Shown piece by piece: positions 44,151 to 53,377 of a stretch of DNA of 64,000 bases (positions within the stretch are counted from its first letter, which is position 1; each line of letters opens with the position of its first letter). This DNA is from Sphingomonas sp. Root710 (lineage in GTDB: Bacteria > Pseudomonadota > Alphaproteobacteria > Sphingomonadales > Sphingomonadaceae): contig NZ_LMIB01000001.1 in NCBI RefSeq assembly GCF_001429065.1, forward strand, positions 1,594,172-1,658,171. The letters are read 5' to 3'. The notes beneath the pieces were generated by a model. It did no database searches, was not told where the DNA came from, and saw only the letters and a list, made by a program, of their open reading frames with translations. Both the position numbers and the translations under genes were made by a program.

Positions 44151-45422
44151 TCAGTCCGACGCATGCCGCCTGGCCGACCAGGCGAGAACCCGCGCGATGC
44201 TGCCGCCCTGCACGATCACAGAGAAGATGACAACGGTATAGGTGGCGGTCAACGCAATCGACCGGGCTGGGCTTTCCGGAAGCCCTAAGGCGAGGGCGAC
44301 CGAAATGCCGCCGCGCAGTCCGCCCCAAATGAGCGTGACCGGCGCGAGCGGCCCGAGCGACAGGAACGGGCGGAGGAGCAAGAGCGGTCCGACAACCGAG
44401 CCGGTCCGGGCGAGCAGGACCAAGGGGATAGCCAACAGGCCCAACGCGATGAAGCGCATATCGGCGGGGATGGTCACGACCTCCAGTCCGATCAGCAGGA
44501 AAAGCACCGCATTGAGAATATCGTCGATCAACGCCCAGAATTTGACGAGATAATCCCGGGTCGTGTCGCTCATCGCATGGGCGAATCCGGCGTTCCCGAT
44601 GACCAGGCCGGCGACCGCCATCGCGACTGGCCCGCTGACATGCAGCCAGCTCGCCACGCCATATCCTCCCATGACCGCGGCCAGGCTGATCATGACTTCC
44701 ACCTTATAGTCATCGATCGAGCGCATTCCTCTGAACGCGACCCACCCAATCAGCAGACCAAGCGCTACACCGCCACCCGCTTCCATGAAAAAGAGGCTGG
44801 CGGCGTGCGCCGCCGAAAACGGCTCGCTTCCCAAGGCTGTCGCCAGGATGATCGCGAAGATGACGACGCCGACGCCGTCGTTGAACAGGCTTTCTCCGGC
44901 GACCGTGGCCTCGAGCATCGGGGTGACGTTGGCGCGCATCAGGATACCCATCACCGACACAGGATCGGTCGGGCTGATCAGAGCCCCGAACACCAGGCAC
45001 CAGGGCAGCGGCATCGTCAGTCCGAGCAGGCCAGACAGGAAGAAAAATCCGCCGCCGACGATCACCGTCGAAAGCAGAACGCCGATCGTGCTGAGGATAA
45101 GGATTGGCCAGCGGCCCCGCCGCAACTCGCTCCAGTCGACGTGCAATGCGCCGGCGAACAGCAGAAAGGAGAGCATGCCCCCCATCAGTGTCGCATGGAA
45201 ATCGATTCCGGCGACGAAGCCGACGATCTCGCCGCTCAGGCCGCCCTCCGGCCATAGCCTGTCCAGTCCGACGACGATCAGCGAGGCGATCGCGCCCATG
45301 ACGGTCAGCCCGACCGACGGCGGTAGACCGAAAAAGCGATGATTCAGATAGCCAAGGACCGCAGCGAGAACGATCAGTATCGAAGCCGCATCGAATGGTG
45401 TGATGATGATGCCGTGGATCAT
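44151..45422 (-). CDS. Cation/proton antiporter (CPA1, NhaP type)
   Basis: A 423-residue integral membrane protein with about twelve helices exchanging Na+ or K+ for H+. Family marks include FAGALHVDWSELRRGRWPIL, the GALISPTDPVSV segment and FNDGVGVVIFAIIL, whose Asp residues (TDP and NDG) are the ion-binding aspartates of CPA1 proteins, and GGLRGGISVALAL near the C-terminus. Length is normal, without the long cytoplasmic tail of some members. It converges with gcd (51 nt apart). Confidence 0.9.
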   Translation of the reverse strand: MIHGIIITPFDAASILIVLAAVLGYLNHRFFGLPPSVGLTVMGAIASLIVVGLDRLWPEGGLSGEIVGFVAGIDFHATLMGGMLSFLLFAGALHVDWSELRRGRWPILILSTIGVLLSTVIVGGGFFFLSGLLGLTMPLPWCLVFGALISPTDPVSVMGILMRANVTPMLEATVAGESLFNDGVGVVIFAIILATALGSEPFSAAHAASLFFMEAGGGVALGLLIGWVAFRGMRSIDDYKVEVMISLAAVMGGYGVASWLHVSGPVAMAVAGLVIGNAGFAHAMSDTTRDYLVKFWALIDDILNAVLFLLIGLEVVTIPADMRFIALGLLAIPLVLLARTGSVVGPLLLLRPFLSLGPLAPVTLIWGGLRGGISVALALGLPESPARSIALTATYTVVIFSVIVQGGSIARVLAWSARRHASD

Positions 45423-45618
45423 GAAGCCATGTCCTAGGGCCTTCGCACTCAGCGCGACAGCGACATCTCACGCGACCGTCGCGAGCGATAGAAAACGATT
45501 AGATTCGCGATCAGGGGCGTCGAGCCCCTCGCCGGAGCTGCCCCCATTTGTCGCGACGACGCAACGATTGCCGCCCTGAGGCATTCGAACAGGACACCAG
45601 AACATGAAGGAGTGTATG

Positions 45619-46023
45619 ATGCGACTGCTCGCAATCGGCCTGCTGGCCACATCGACCTTGGTCTCCGGGTGCATGAGCGATGGCGGCGGGCGACATCGCG
45701 TCGACTCGACCTACCGGAACTACGACTATAATCGCCCTGACCCGGCCTATGGCGGCTATGACGCCGGTCGATATTATCGCGAGGATCGGCGCTATCGGGA
45801 GCGACGCCTTAGCCGGAATGATCGTATTTATCGCGGCCAGGACGGTCGATATTATTGCCGCCGGAACGACGGAACGACCGGCCTGATCGTCGGCGGAATT
45901 GCCGGCGGCGTGCTCGGCAATGTCATTGCCCCGGGCGGCTCGGAAACACTGGGCACGCTGTTGGGCGCGGCCGGGGGCGCGCTCGCTGGCCGCGCGATCG
46001 ACCGAGACGCTAAATGTAAGTGA
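45619..46023 (+). CDS. Glycine-zipper (17-kDa antigen-like) lipoprotein
   Basis: A 134-residue outer-membrane lipoprotein: signal peptide RLLAIGLLATSTLVSGC with a lipobox ending at Cys, a Tyr/Arg/Asp-rich middle (YRNYDYNRPDPAYGGYDAGR) and a glycine-zipper 2TM segment (GLIVGGIAGGVLGNVIAPGG...LLGAAGGALAGRAID). I place the start at ATG 45619 because the ribosome site AAGGAG (45607-45612) lies inside any longer frame and 6 nt before this ATG; ATG 45616 is adjacent. Such proteins stabilise the envelope. Confidence 0.88.
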   Translation: MRLLAIGLLATSTLVSGCMSDGGGRHRVDSTYRNYDYNRPDPAYGGYDAGRYYREDRRYRERRLSRNDRIYRGQDGRYYCRRNDGTTGLIVGGIAGGVLGNVIAPGGSETLGTLLGAAGGALAGRAIDRDAKCK

Positions 46024-46036
46024 GCCGCCAGCGAAA

Positions 46037-46061
46037 CCGGCGGGCGCGCGGCGCCCGCCGG
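46037..46061 (+). terminator. GC-rich terminator hairpin
   Basis: CCGGCGGGCGC / GCGCCCGCCGG with loop GCG, a perfect 11-bp stem 13 nt after the lipoprotein stop; no long T run. Confidence 0.65.
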
Positions 46062-46152
46062 GCTGTCGTTACACGGCGATCGGCGCCGCGAGCGCGAAGA
46101 TTGGCCGGCGGCAACAATGCTCTGTCGCCGCCCGCATCGCTGAAGGTGGAGT

Positions 46153-47412
46153 ATGTCGATGCGTGACAACAGCGTTTCCTTCCTGGGCCGAACGGCTTGG
46201 CTCCTTCGACAATTCCGGAAGCAAATCTGGGTAAGGGCATCACTCTTCAGTGGTGCCGCTGTTTTCGTCGCATTGCTCGCCGCATTCGTCGGACCATATC
46301 TACCCTATGATCCCAAGCTGACGCTGGCGGCCGGGTCGGTCGATCATATCCTCAACATCCTGGCCTCCAGCATGCTGGCGGTGACGACGTTCTCGCTGTC
46401 GATCATGGTGGCAGCCTATTCTGCTGCGACCTCCAATGTTACGCCGAGATCGACCAAGCTGCTTCTGGCAGACCCCGTGGCCCAGAACACGCTGGCCACC
46501 TTTGTAGGCAGTTTCCTGTTCAGCATCGTCGGCGTCATCGGCCTTGCCGCCGGTATCTACAACGGCAAAGGCCGGATCATCCTGTTTTGCGCGACGTTGA
46601 TCGTGTTGCTGGTGATCGTCGCGACCCTGCTGAGATGGATCGAGCAACTCGGCAAGTTCGGCCGCGTCGGGGACACGATCCGCAGGGTCGAACAAGCCGC
46701 CCTGCCCGCCTTTCGGGACGCGGGCCGCGTGCCGCGCCTTGGCGCCCAGCCCGCGGTTGCCATTCCGGGTGAGGCCTGCCCTATCCATGCCGCACGCTGC
46801 GGTGTGATCGTTCACATCGATGCCGCGAAGCTCGATTCGATTGCAGAGCATCATGGCTTGAAGGTCCACATCGTGGCGATGCCCGGCACGCTGGTGCATC
46901 CGACCCGAGCGGTGTTGCAGGTCTTTCCGTCCGCTGAGCAACAGATCCTGGACGATCTGCGCGACTGCGTGACCGTGGCCGACGACCGCGAATATGAGCA
47001 GGATCCGCGGTTTGGCATTATCGTCCTGTCGGAAATCGCATCGCGCGCGCTGTCTCCGGCGGTCAACGATCCGGGTACAGCGATCGAAGTGCTCGGCGCG
47101 GGCCTCCGCGTCTTGTTGGCATTCGCCGACGCGTTTGATGATCGCGATGCCTCAGCGCTCCAGAACATCCACGCTCCGGAGTTGGACGTTCCCGACCTAT
47201 TTATGAGTTTCTTCAATCCGATCAGCCGCGATGCGAGCAACATCGTCGAAGTGCAGATCAGGCTGCTGGCGGTGCTCGATGCGCTGGCCGAGCGAGCACC
47301 AACCTTGTTCAAAGGACCCGCGGCTACGCAGATCGACCATGTCGTCAAGCGATCGCTGCAGTCGCTGACGATGACGCACGAGCGGCAGATGATCCAGTCA
47401 CGCGCGCGCTGA
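46153..47412 (+). CDS. DUF2254 membrane protein
   Basis: A 419-residue predicted inner-membrane protein. Four hydrophobic helices lie in the N-terminal half (ASLFSGAAVFVALLAAFVG; ILASSMLAVTTFSLSIMVAA; TLATFVGSFLFSIVGVIGLA; IILFCATLIVLLVIVATLL). The soluble C-terminal domain includes LSEIASRALSPAVNDPGTAIEVL, a characteristic DUF2254 stretch. The role of the family is unknown. The start ATG follows GGTGGAG closely. It has its own upstream terminator and reads as a single-gene unit. Confidence 0.88.
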   Translation: MSMRDNSVSFLGRTAWLLRQFRKQIWVRASLFSGAAVFVALLAAFVGPYLPYDPKLTLAAGSVDHILNILASSMLAVTTFSLSIMVAAYSAATSNVTPRSTKLLLADPVAQNTLATFVGSFLFSIVGVIGLAAGIYNGKGRIILFCATLIVLLVIVATLLRWIEQLGKFGRVGDTIRRVEQAALPAFRDAGRVPRLGAQPAVAIPGEACPIHAARCGVIVHIDAAKLDSIAEHHGLKVHIVAMPGTLVHPTRAVLQVFPSAEQQILDDLRDCVTVADDREYEQDPRFGIIVLSEIASRALSPAVNDPGTAIEVLGAGLRVLLAFADAFDDRDASALQNIHAPELDVPDLFMSFFNPISRDASNIVEVQIRLLAVLDALAERAPTLFKGPAATQIDHVVKRSLQSLTMTHERQMIQSRAR

Positions 47413-47714
47413 TTGATCGGAACAATGAAGCGGCCCGCCTCGGCTCGATTTGGGGTCATGATCAGGATCGTCTTCGGCAACGTCAGTTCGAATCGAAATC
47501 GTCAAAGCCGCCACTTCATCGCTATACCGCTAGCATTGTCGGTGCCGTGGCCCACCCAGCCAACGATATTGCCCAAGCTGCTGCTACGCTCACCGCACGG
47601 CCGAAATTGAAGAACGCATGAGAAATATCGTCCTCCGATATTTTGGGGGAACGCCCGTGGTCGACGGAAGTTGCCCCGATGTCCGCCAATCAGGATCCCA
47701 ACGGGAGATTAGGT
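47413..47714. other. Intergenic region, no gene recognised
   Basis: 302 bases between the DUF2254 and DUF305 genes. The in-frame extension of the DUF305 gene to 47643 or ATG 47679 lacks a ribosome site and is not favoured. Confidence 0.4.
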
Positions 47715-48302
47715 ATGCGCCCCGAAAAGCATGCAGCGATGGCAATGGGCTATGGCCGATTTGCAATCATGGTGATCACGTCGACCATCGTGATGTTCGG
47801 CCTGATGTATCTCAACACCTATCTTTTATCGCATGTCGAGTTCAGCCAGACTCGTGCCTGGATGGCGCTCCTCATGGGCGCGACGATGGCGGCGCTGATG
47901 ATGGCGTTCATGTGGAAAATGTACCCCGTCCGCTGGCTCAATATGGCGATCATGGCCGGAAGCGCTGTGTTGTTCGCCATCGCGCTCTGGCTGGTTCGTA
48001 GCCAGGAAACCGTGGACGACCTTTCCTACATCGAGGCGATGATCCCTCATCATTCGATCGCCATTATGACGAGCGAGCGAGCCCATATCCGCGACCCGGA
48101 GGTCCGACGCCTAGCCGATGGAATAATCGACGCGCAGATCAGAGAGATCGCGCAGATGAAACGGATGATCACGCGGCTGAAGCAGCATCCCACGCCAGTC
48201 GGCCAGCCCGAGCTGCGGTCCTATCGCGACCGCGGCGTGCCTCCACCGAAGCCTCAGACCGATGCGAGTACCGGGATCGACACTCGGGCGCCTATTGGGT
48301 GA
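47715..48302 (+). CDS. DUF305 membrane protein
   Basis: A 195-residue protein with three or four N-terminal helices (IMVITSTIVMFGLMYLNTYL; WMALLMGATMAALMMAFMW; MAIMAGSAVLFAIALWL). A short DUF305/ferritin-like C-terminal domain follows, whose hallmark IEAMIPHHSIAIMTSERA (two adjacent His) and MKRM segment are present. Members are common beside metal and redox stress genes. I chose ATG 47715 because GGGAG lies 8 nt upstream; ATG 47679 is an alternative. Confidence 0.82.
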   Translation: MRPEKHAAMAMGYGRFAIMVITSTIVMFGLMYLNTYLLSHVEFSQTRAWMALLMGATMAALMMAFMWKMYPVRWLNMAIMAGSAVLFAIALWLVRSQETVDDLSYIEAMIPHHSIAIMTSERAHIRDPEVRRLADGIIDAQIREIAQMKRMITRLKQHPTPVGQPELRSYRDRGVPPPKPQTDASTGIDTRAPIG

Positions 48303-48650
48303 CATTGGGTTCGAGAACCGGTCGATAGGCTCATATTACTGGCCTCGTGGTCAGCAAGGGCGATCTGACCGGACATGTCGAGCTGCGACGAAAGCTTGAG
48401 TGATGCGAATATGCGCGAAACCCTTAGAGGTTTCGCGCGGATCAGAGGGGCGTCGCCTCAACACCGGCATTCATGAATACAATGCCGGGCTTCACGGTCT
48501 GGGTGCGGATTAACCGGCAGACCAAGCAAAGGTGCGTGACAGACGACATCAGGGCCGCCGGTCTGAGCCGCCGACAATCTGGAATCGCGACGATCCGATT
48601 TGCTGCTCAGACGTTTTGCGAGGGTTCGTTTCTTCAATCGGAGTTCGGCA
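48303..48650. other. Intergenic region, no gene recognised
   Basis: 348 bases upstream of the GlcG-like gene, presumably holding its promoter. Short overlapping frames on both strands show no protein-like features. Confidence 0.4.
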
Positions 48651-49073
48651 ATGCCCTCAACATTTAAAACGCTCACGCTTCATGATGCACGCCGCCTTAT
48701 CGCGGCAGGCGAAGCCAAGGCTGAGGCGATCGGCGTTCCGTACAATCTGGCGGTGGTCGATGCCGGGGGCAACCTCATTTCCCATGTACGCATGGACGGC
48801 GCCTGGCTCGGCAGCATCGATATTGCGATCAACAAGGCCTTCACTGCGAGGGCGTTTGACATGGCGACCGACGATCTCGCGAAGATGGCGCAATCAGGCA
48901 AACCTTTGTTCGGCATCGACAGCACGAACCGTGACAGGATCGTGATCTTCGGCGGCGGCGTACCGATCAGGGACGGCGACACAGTGATCGGCGCGGTCGG
49001 AGCGAGCGGCGGAACGGTCGATCAGGACAATGAGGTCGTCGAGGCGGCCTCAAGGGCCTTCGAAGCTGACTAA
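48651..49073 (+). CDS. GlcG/HbpS-family protein
   Basis: A 140-residue protein of the GlcG/HbpS (DUF336) family: TLTLHDARRLIAAGEAKAEAIG, NLAVVDAGGNLISHVRMDGAWLGS, NKAFTARAF and GGGVPIRDGDTVIGAVGASGG are all family-typical. Members bind haem or small ligands and often accompany PQQ alcohol dehydrogenases. ATG 48651 is supported by CGGAG 7 nt upstream. It directly precedes the oxidase/XoxF run (67 nt gap), so it may belong to that transcription unit. Confidence 0.88.
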   Translation: MPSTFKTLTLHDARRLIAAGEAKAEAIGVPYNLAVVDAGGNLISHVRMDGAWLGSIDIAINKAFTARAFDMATDDLAKMAQSGKPLFGIDSTNRDRIVIFGGGVPIRDGDTVIGAVGASGGTVDQDNEVVEAASRAFEAD

Positions 49074-49139
49074 CCCATGATGATGGTTGGAACAAAATTG
49101 CTCCCTGGCACGTTGGCAGGCGGGAGAGGGGATGCCTGG

Positions 49140-49871
49140 ATGGCACCAATTCAGCCCTATTGTGGAGCCCCGCCGGTGCCCGGCGGTCTGCTGGATCGGT
49201 TCAATATCGATCCTCCTCTGATCCTTGCGCTTCTGCTGGCCGCCGCGCTCCATACCGCTTGGATGCACCGCCATGGCAAGTCCGCGACGCTTGCAATTTC
49301 AGGGTGGGCCACCGCGGCGGCGGCTTTCATTTCCCCACTGTGCGCGCTTTCGGTCTCCCTCTTCTCCGCCAGAGTCGGGCAGCACATGATCCTGCTGCTC
49401 ATCGCGGCACCGTTGCTCGCCGCCGGCCTGCCGCGCGTCCGCGGGGAACCCTGGGCGGCAACCGCGCTTTTCTTCGTGCTTCTGTGGCTCTGGCATATGC
49501 CCGCGCCATATGCCGCCACGTTCACGTCGGACGCCATTTACTGGACAATGCATGTTTCGCTCTTCGGGTCGGGAATCTGGCTCTGGGCAAGTCTGCTCAA
49601 CCATGATGCCCGCAGTGGCTTTTCCACCTTGGCTGCGGGTACGATCACCTCGGTCCAGATGGGTATGCTGGGCGCGGTGCTGACACTTTCCCGTCACGCA
49701 ATGTTCACTCCGCATTATTTCACGACCGAAGCCTGGGGTTTCACGCCGCTGAGTGATCAGCAGCTCGGTGGCGCGTTGATGTGGGTGCCCGGTTGCCTGC
49801 TGTTTCTCTGGGTAGGGACGCGCAGTTTCCGCCTGGCTTGGCGCGCGATCGACGGTGCGAGGGCCGCATGA
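49140..49871 (+). CDS. ctaG: caa3-type cytochrome c oxidase assembly protein CtaG
   Basis: A 243-residue polytopic membrane protein of the caa3_CtaG family, needed to load copper into or assemble the oxidase. Visible are YCGAPPVP near the N-terminus, helices LILALLLAAALHTAWM and AAAAFISPLCALSVSLFSARVGQHMIL, LLWLWHMPAPY and SRHAMFTPHY. Conserved His residues could carry copper or haem. ATG 49140 is preceded by GGGAGAGGGG; the longer frame from 49077 adds no family sequence. The stop overlaps coxB by 4 nt. Confidence 0.87.
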   Translation: MAPIQPYCGAPPVPGGLLDRFNIDPPLILALLLAAALHTAWMHRHGKSATLAISGWATAAAAFISPLCALSVSLFSARVGQHMILLLIAAPLLAAGLPRVRGEPWAATALFFVLLWLWHMPAPYAATFTSDAIYWTMHVSLFGSGIWLWASLLNHDARSGFSTLAAGTITSVQMGMLGAVLTLSRHAMFTPHYFTTEAWGFTPLSDQQLGGALMWVPGCLLFLWVGTRSFRLAWRAIDGARAA

Positions 49872-50833
49872 GCGCGACGCCGCTTGCCTTTCTGACAAGT
49901 GCGGGCAAGCGGGCTGCAGCGACGGTACCGCTGACATGGTTCACCCTCGGCATATCGATCCTGGTCTGCGTGATCGTCGCTGTCCTGCTGTGGGTCGGCG
50001 TCGCGCGGTCGAAGGCCCATGGCGGGGCAGCGGAGACAGTCGCCACACCGCTCGCACGGCAAGACCAGAGCGGACTGCGGTGGATCACTGTGGGGTTGAT
50101 GCTGTCCGCAGTCCCGCTGGTCATGACCCTTGTCTGGACGATGGCCGCTCTCGCGCAGGTCGCGGTTCCGCCCGACAATCCGGGCCTGGTCCTCGATGTA
50201 ACCGCGCATCAGTGGTGGTGGGAAGTCCGCTATGAGGGCGCGCTCCCGTCGGACAGCTTCGCTACGGCCAACGAAATCCACATACCTGTCGGGATCCCCG
50301 TGCTGGTGCGCCTGCATGGTCAGGACGTGATCCACAGCTTCTGGGTGCCCAAGCTTTCAGGGAAAACCGATGTCATCCCCGGCCAGACCAACCAGAGCTG
50401 GTTGCAGGCCGCTCAGCCCGGACGATATCGGGGGCAATGCAGCGAATATTGTGGTGCCCAGCATGCCAAGATGGCGTTTGAAGTCGTCGCCGAAAGTCCC
50501 GCCGCCTTCGCGCGCTGGCGCCAGGCGCAGCTTCAGACGGCGCCCCCGCCTCGCAGCCCCGAACAGACCCGTGGGCTTGCGCTCGTCGAATATCGCTGCG
50601 GCCTGTGTCACGCCGTTCGCGGTACCAACGCCTCCTCCTATTATGGTCCCGATCTCACCCACCTGATGAGCCGCCGCATGATCGCGGCCGGGACACTCCC
50701 CAACAATCCAGGCTCGCTGACCGGCTGGATCCAGGCGCCTCAAGGGATCAAACCCGGCAGTTTGATGCCCAATCAGCATTTGAGCGGACCGCAGCTCGGC
50801 GATATCCGCGCCTACCTGGAAACGCTCCAATGA
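49868..50833 (+). CDS. coxB: Cytochrome c oxidase subunit II with fused cytochrome c domain
   Basis: A 321-residue subunit. Two N-terminal membrane helices are followed by the cupredoxin domain with the CuA site, C191-SEY-C195-GAQ-H199 (in GQCSEYCGAQHAKM), and HQWWWEVRY as the electron entry stretch. A C-terminal cytochrome c domain has CGLCH at 244-248 and a Met ligand candidate in SLMPNQHL, making it a caa3-type subunit II. It takes electrons from soluble or bound cytochrome c. It overlaps ctaG and ctaD by 4 nt each. Confidence 0.95.
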   Translation: MSATPLAFLTSAGKRAAATVPLTWFTLGISILVCVIVAVLLWVGVARSKAHGGAAETVATPLARQDQSGLRWITVGLMLSAVPLVMTLVWTMAALAQVAVPPDNPGLVLDVTAHQWWWEVRYEGALPSDSFATANEIHIPVGIPVLVRLHGQDVIHSFWVPKLSGKTDVIPGQTNQSWLQAAQPGRYRGQCSEYCGAQHAKMAFEVVAESPAAFARWRQAQLQTAPPPRSPEQTRGLALVEYRCGLCHAVRGTNASSYYGPDLTHLMSRRMIAAGTLPNNPGSLTGWIQAPQGIKPGSLMPNQHLSGPQLGDIRAYLETLQ

Positions 50834-52773
50834 AGGCCGCCTTTCGCACCCCACAGATTGGTGACGACAATGATATCCTGCGCGCGCGCCTCCACGCGAC
50901 CTGGGAGACGCCGCCGGGCTGGCGCGGCTTCTTGTCGAGCGTCGATCACAAGCAGATCGGCATCCGCTATATCGTGACGGCCTTCGTGCTGCTCGCGATC
51001 GGCGGAATCGAGGCGCTGGTATTGCGGCTGCAGCTTGCCGGCCCCAATCTCCATTTGCTGACGCCCGATCAGTATAATGAGCTTTTCTCGACGCACGGGA
51101 TGACGATGACCTTCCTTTATGCGTCGCCCGTGCTGTCGGGTTTCTCCAATTACCTATGGCCGCTGCTGCTCGGCAGCCGGGACATGGCCTTTCCGCGGCT
51201 GAATGCGCTGAGCTACTGGATTTACCTGGCGGCTGCGCTGTTCCTCTACGCGGGCTTTGTCGTCGGTGCCGGACCGAATGATGGCTGGTTCAATTACGTG
51301 CCCTATGCCGAGAAGGCGTACAGCCCGGGGCTCAACCAGGATTTCTATGGCCTGGGGATGATCCTGCTCGGCATCTCGACGTCGGTCGGTGCCGCGAACT
51401 TCCTCGTCACCTGCTTCAAGACGCGCGCGCCAGGCATGTCGATCAACCGGCTGCCGATCATGGTGTGGGGTACGCTCACCGCGAGCGCCGCCAATCTGAT
51501 CGTCGTCCCCGCCGTCAGTCTCGCTTTCTTCCTGCTGTGGATGGACCGGCAGTTCGGTACTGGCTTCTTCCAGCCTTCCGCCGGCGGTCAACCGCTGTTG
51601 TGGCAGCATCTGTTCTGGCTGTTCGGCCATCCCTGGGTTTACGCGATCGTGCTGCCGGCGATGGGAATGGTGTCGGACGGCCTGCCGGTCTTTTGCCGCC
51701 GCCCGCTCGTCGGCTATTCGCTCGTAGCGCTGTCGACCGTCTCCACGATGATCCTCGGCTTCGGTGTCTGGGTGCATCATATGTTTGCGACCGGCCTGCC
51801 GGGGCTTTCGCTCAGCTTCTTCTCGGGCGCGTCCATAATCATCACCGTACCGAGCGCGGTTGCGGTCTTCGCCTGGCTCGCGACGATATGGACTGGACGG
51901 CCGGTAATCACGACCGCTTCCCGATTCTTCGCCTCAATGATCCTGCTGTTCGTCATCGGCGGCGTCTCGGGGTTCATGACCGCCAGCGTTCCGGTCGACT
52001 GGCAACTGACCGACACCTATTTCGTCGTGGCTCATCTCCATTATGTCCTGATCGGCATCAACGTCTTTCCCGTCGTCGGCGCGGTCTATTTCTGGTTCCC
52101 CAAGATGACCGGCCGGATGATGGACGAGCGTCTCGGCCGCTGGAACTTCTGGACGATGTTTCTCGGCTTCAACCTCGCCTTCCTGCCGATGCATCTCACC
52201 GGTCTGCTGGGCATGCCGCGCCGCATCTACACCTATCCGGAAGGCATGGGCTGGAACACGCTCAACCTGATCACCTCGATCGGGAGCTTTGTCTTCGCGA
52301 TTGGGGTGCTGCTGTTCTTCATCAACGTGTGGAAGAGCTGGCGGAACGGAACGGTAGCCGGGCGCAATCCCTGGGATGCACCGACCCTTGAATGGACCAC
52401 CTCATCGCCACCGCCGCCTTATAATTTCGCGGTAATTCCGACGGTCGCCTCGCGCCATCCGCTCTGGGAAGGCCGGATCGACGAAAGCGAAGAGCGCTCG
52501 ACGCTCGATCGCGGGATGACGCTCGATCAGGGCAAGGAGACGATCCTGACAAGCGCGATGGATGCCGAGCCCGAGCGCATCGCAGAAATGCCGCAGGACA
52601 GCTACGCACCGTTCCTGCTCACGCTGGGTCTTGCGATCCTGTTTGTCGGCTTGTTGCTCAAATATTGGATCATCGTCGCCATCGGCGGTGTCGGCGCCGC
52701 AGCGGCTCTTTTACTCTGGGTATGGCCCCGGGCCGGCCTGCTTGAGCGCATCGAGGAGCGGGTCGATGGTTGA
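50830..52773 (+). CDS. ctaD: Cytochrome c oxidase subunit I
   Basis: A 647-residue haem-copper oxidase core. Twelve core helices are visible, with the haem a His in THGMTMTFLY, the Cu-B/Tyr region FGHPWVYAIVLPAMG, the Cu-B HH pair in WVHHMFATG and the haem ligands in FVVAHLHYVLIG. After the core there is an extra C-terminal segment with two helices (APFLLTLGLAILFVGLLLKYWI; IGGVGAAAALLLWVWP), as in caa3-type subunit I proteins. ATG 50830 overlaps the coxB stop; its end overlaps ctaE by 8 nt. No signs of damage. Confidence 0.96.
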   Translation: MKAAFRTPQIGDDNDILRARLHATWETPPGWRGFLSSVDHKQIGIRYIVTAFVLLAIGGIEALVLRLQLAGPNLHLLTPDQYNELFSTHGMTMTFLYASPVLSGFSNYLWPLLLGSRDMAFPRLNALSYWIYLAAALFLYAGFVVGAGPNDGWFNYVPYAEKAYSPGLNQDFYGLGMILLGISTSVGAANFLVTCFKTRAPGMSINRLPIMVWGTLTASAANLIVVPAVSLAFFLLWMDRQFGTGFFQPSAGGQPLLWQHLFWLFGHPWVYAIVLPAMGMVSDGLPVFCRRPLVGYSLVALSTVSTMILGFGVWVHHMFATGLPGLSLSFFSGASIIITVPSAVAVFAWLATIWTGRPVITTASRFFASMILLFVIGGVSGFMTASVPVDWQLTDTYFVVAHLHYVLIGINVFPVVGAVYFWFPKMTGRMMDERLGRWNFWTMFLGFNLAFLPMHLTGLLGMPRRIYTYPEGMGWNTLNLITSIGSFVFAIGVLLFFINVWKSWRNGTVAGRNPWDAPTLEWTTSSPPPPYNFAVIPTVASRHPLWEGRIDESEERSTLDRGMTLDQGKETILTSAMDAEPERIAEMPQDSYAPFLLTLGLAILFVGLLLKYWIIVAIGGVGAAAALLLWVWPRAGLLERIEERVDG

Positions 52774-53377
52774 GCAGGTGTTGGCTGAGCCTAGCCGGCT
52801 TCCGGTCGGTCCAATCGGCCGGAAGGGCATGGGCTGGTCGGGCGTGCTGATGCTCGTCGCGTCCGAAGCGAGCTTGTTCGGCTATCTGCTGTTCAGCTAT
52901 TATTATTGCGCCGCGACCGCGCAGCCGGGCTGGGTGCTCGAACCCCGTCCGGCTCTTTTCCCCGCTATCCCAAGCACGATCATGCTGCTCGCATCGAGCT
53001 TCACGGCGTTATGGGCCGAGAAGGGAGTCGAGAAGAACAACGAACTCCAGACGCTGCTCGGTCTCGGTATCACCTTCGTCCTTGGGGCCGCGTTCGCCGC
53101 GATCCAGATGCATGAATGGGCGGGCAAGTCGTTCCGGTTCGCCACGTCGCCCTATGCCTCGCTCTATTTCACGACAACCGGCTTCCACATGGCCCATGTC
53201 CTGATCGGGCTCGTCATTCTTCTCACGATGTTCGGCTGGACGGCAGCAGGCTTCTTCTCGCCACGCCGGCGCATCGTCGTGTCGGTCGGTGTGCTCTACT
53301 GGCATTTCGTCGACATCGTCTGGCTATTCGTGTTCACCACCTATTATCTGACCCCCTATCTCGGGTTCGGGCTATGA
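52766..53377 (+). CDS. ctaE: Cytochrome c oxidase subunit III
   Basis: A 203-residue subunit III with five helices. Family features are GWSGVLMLVASEASLFGYLLF (Glu in the second helix), HEWAGKSF, TTGFHMAHVLIGL and YWHFVDIVWLFVFTTYYL. It stabilises the subunit I core. The start lies inside the 3' end of ctaD and the stop overlaps the next small membrane gene by 4 nt. Confidence 0.93.
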   Translation: MVEQVLAEPSRLPVGPIGRKGMGWSGVLMLVASEASLFGYLLFSYYYCAATAQPGWVLEPRPALFPAIPSTIMLLASSFTALWAEKGVEKNNELQTLLGLGITFVLGAAFAAIQMHEWAGKSFRFATSPYASLYFTTTGFHMAHVLIGLVILLTMFGWTAAGFFSPRRRIVVSVGVLYWHFVDIVWLFVFTTYYLTPYLGFGL

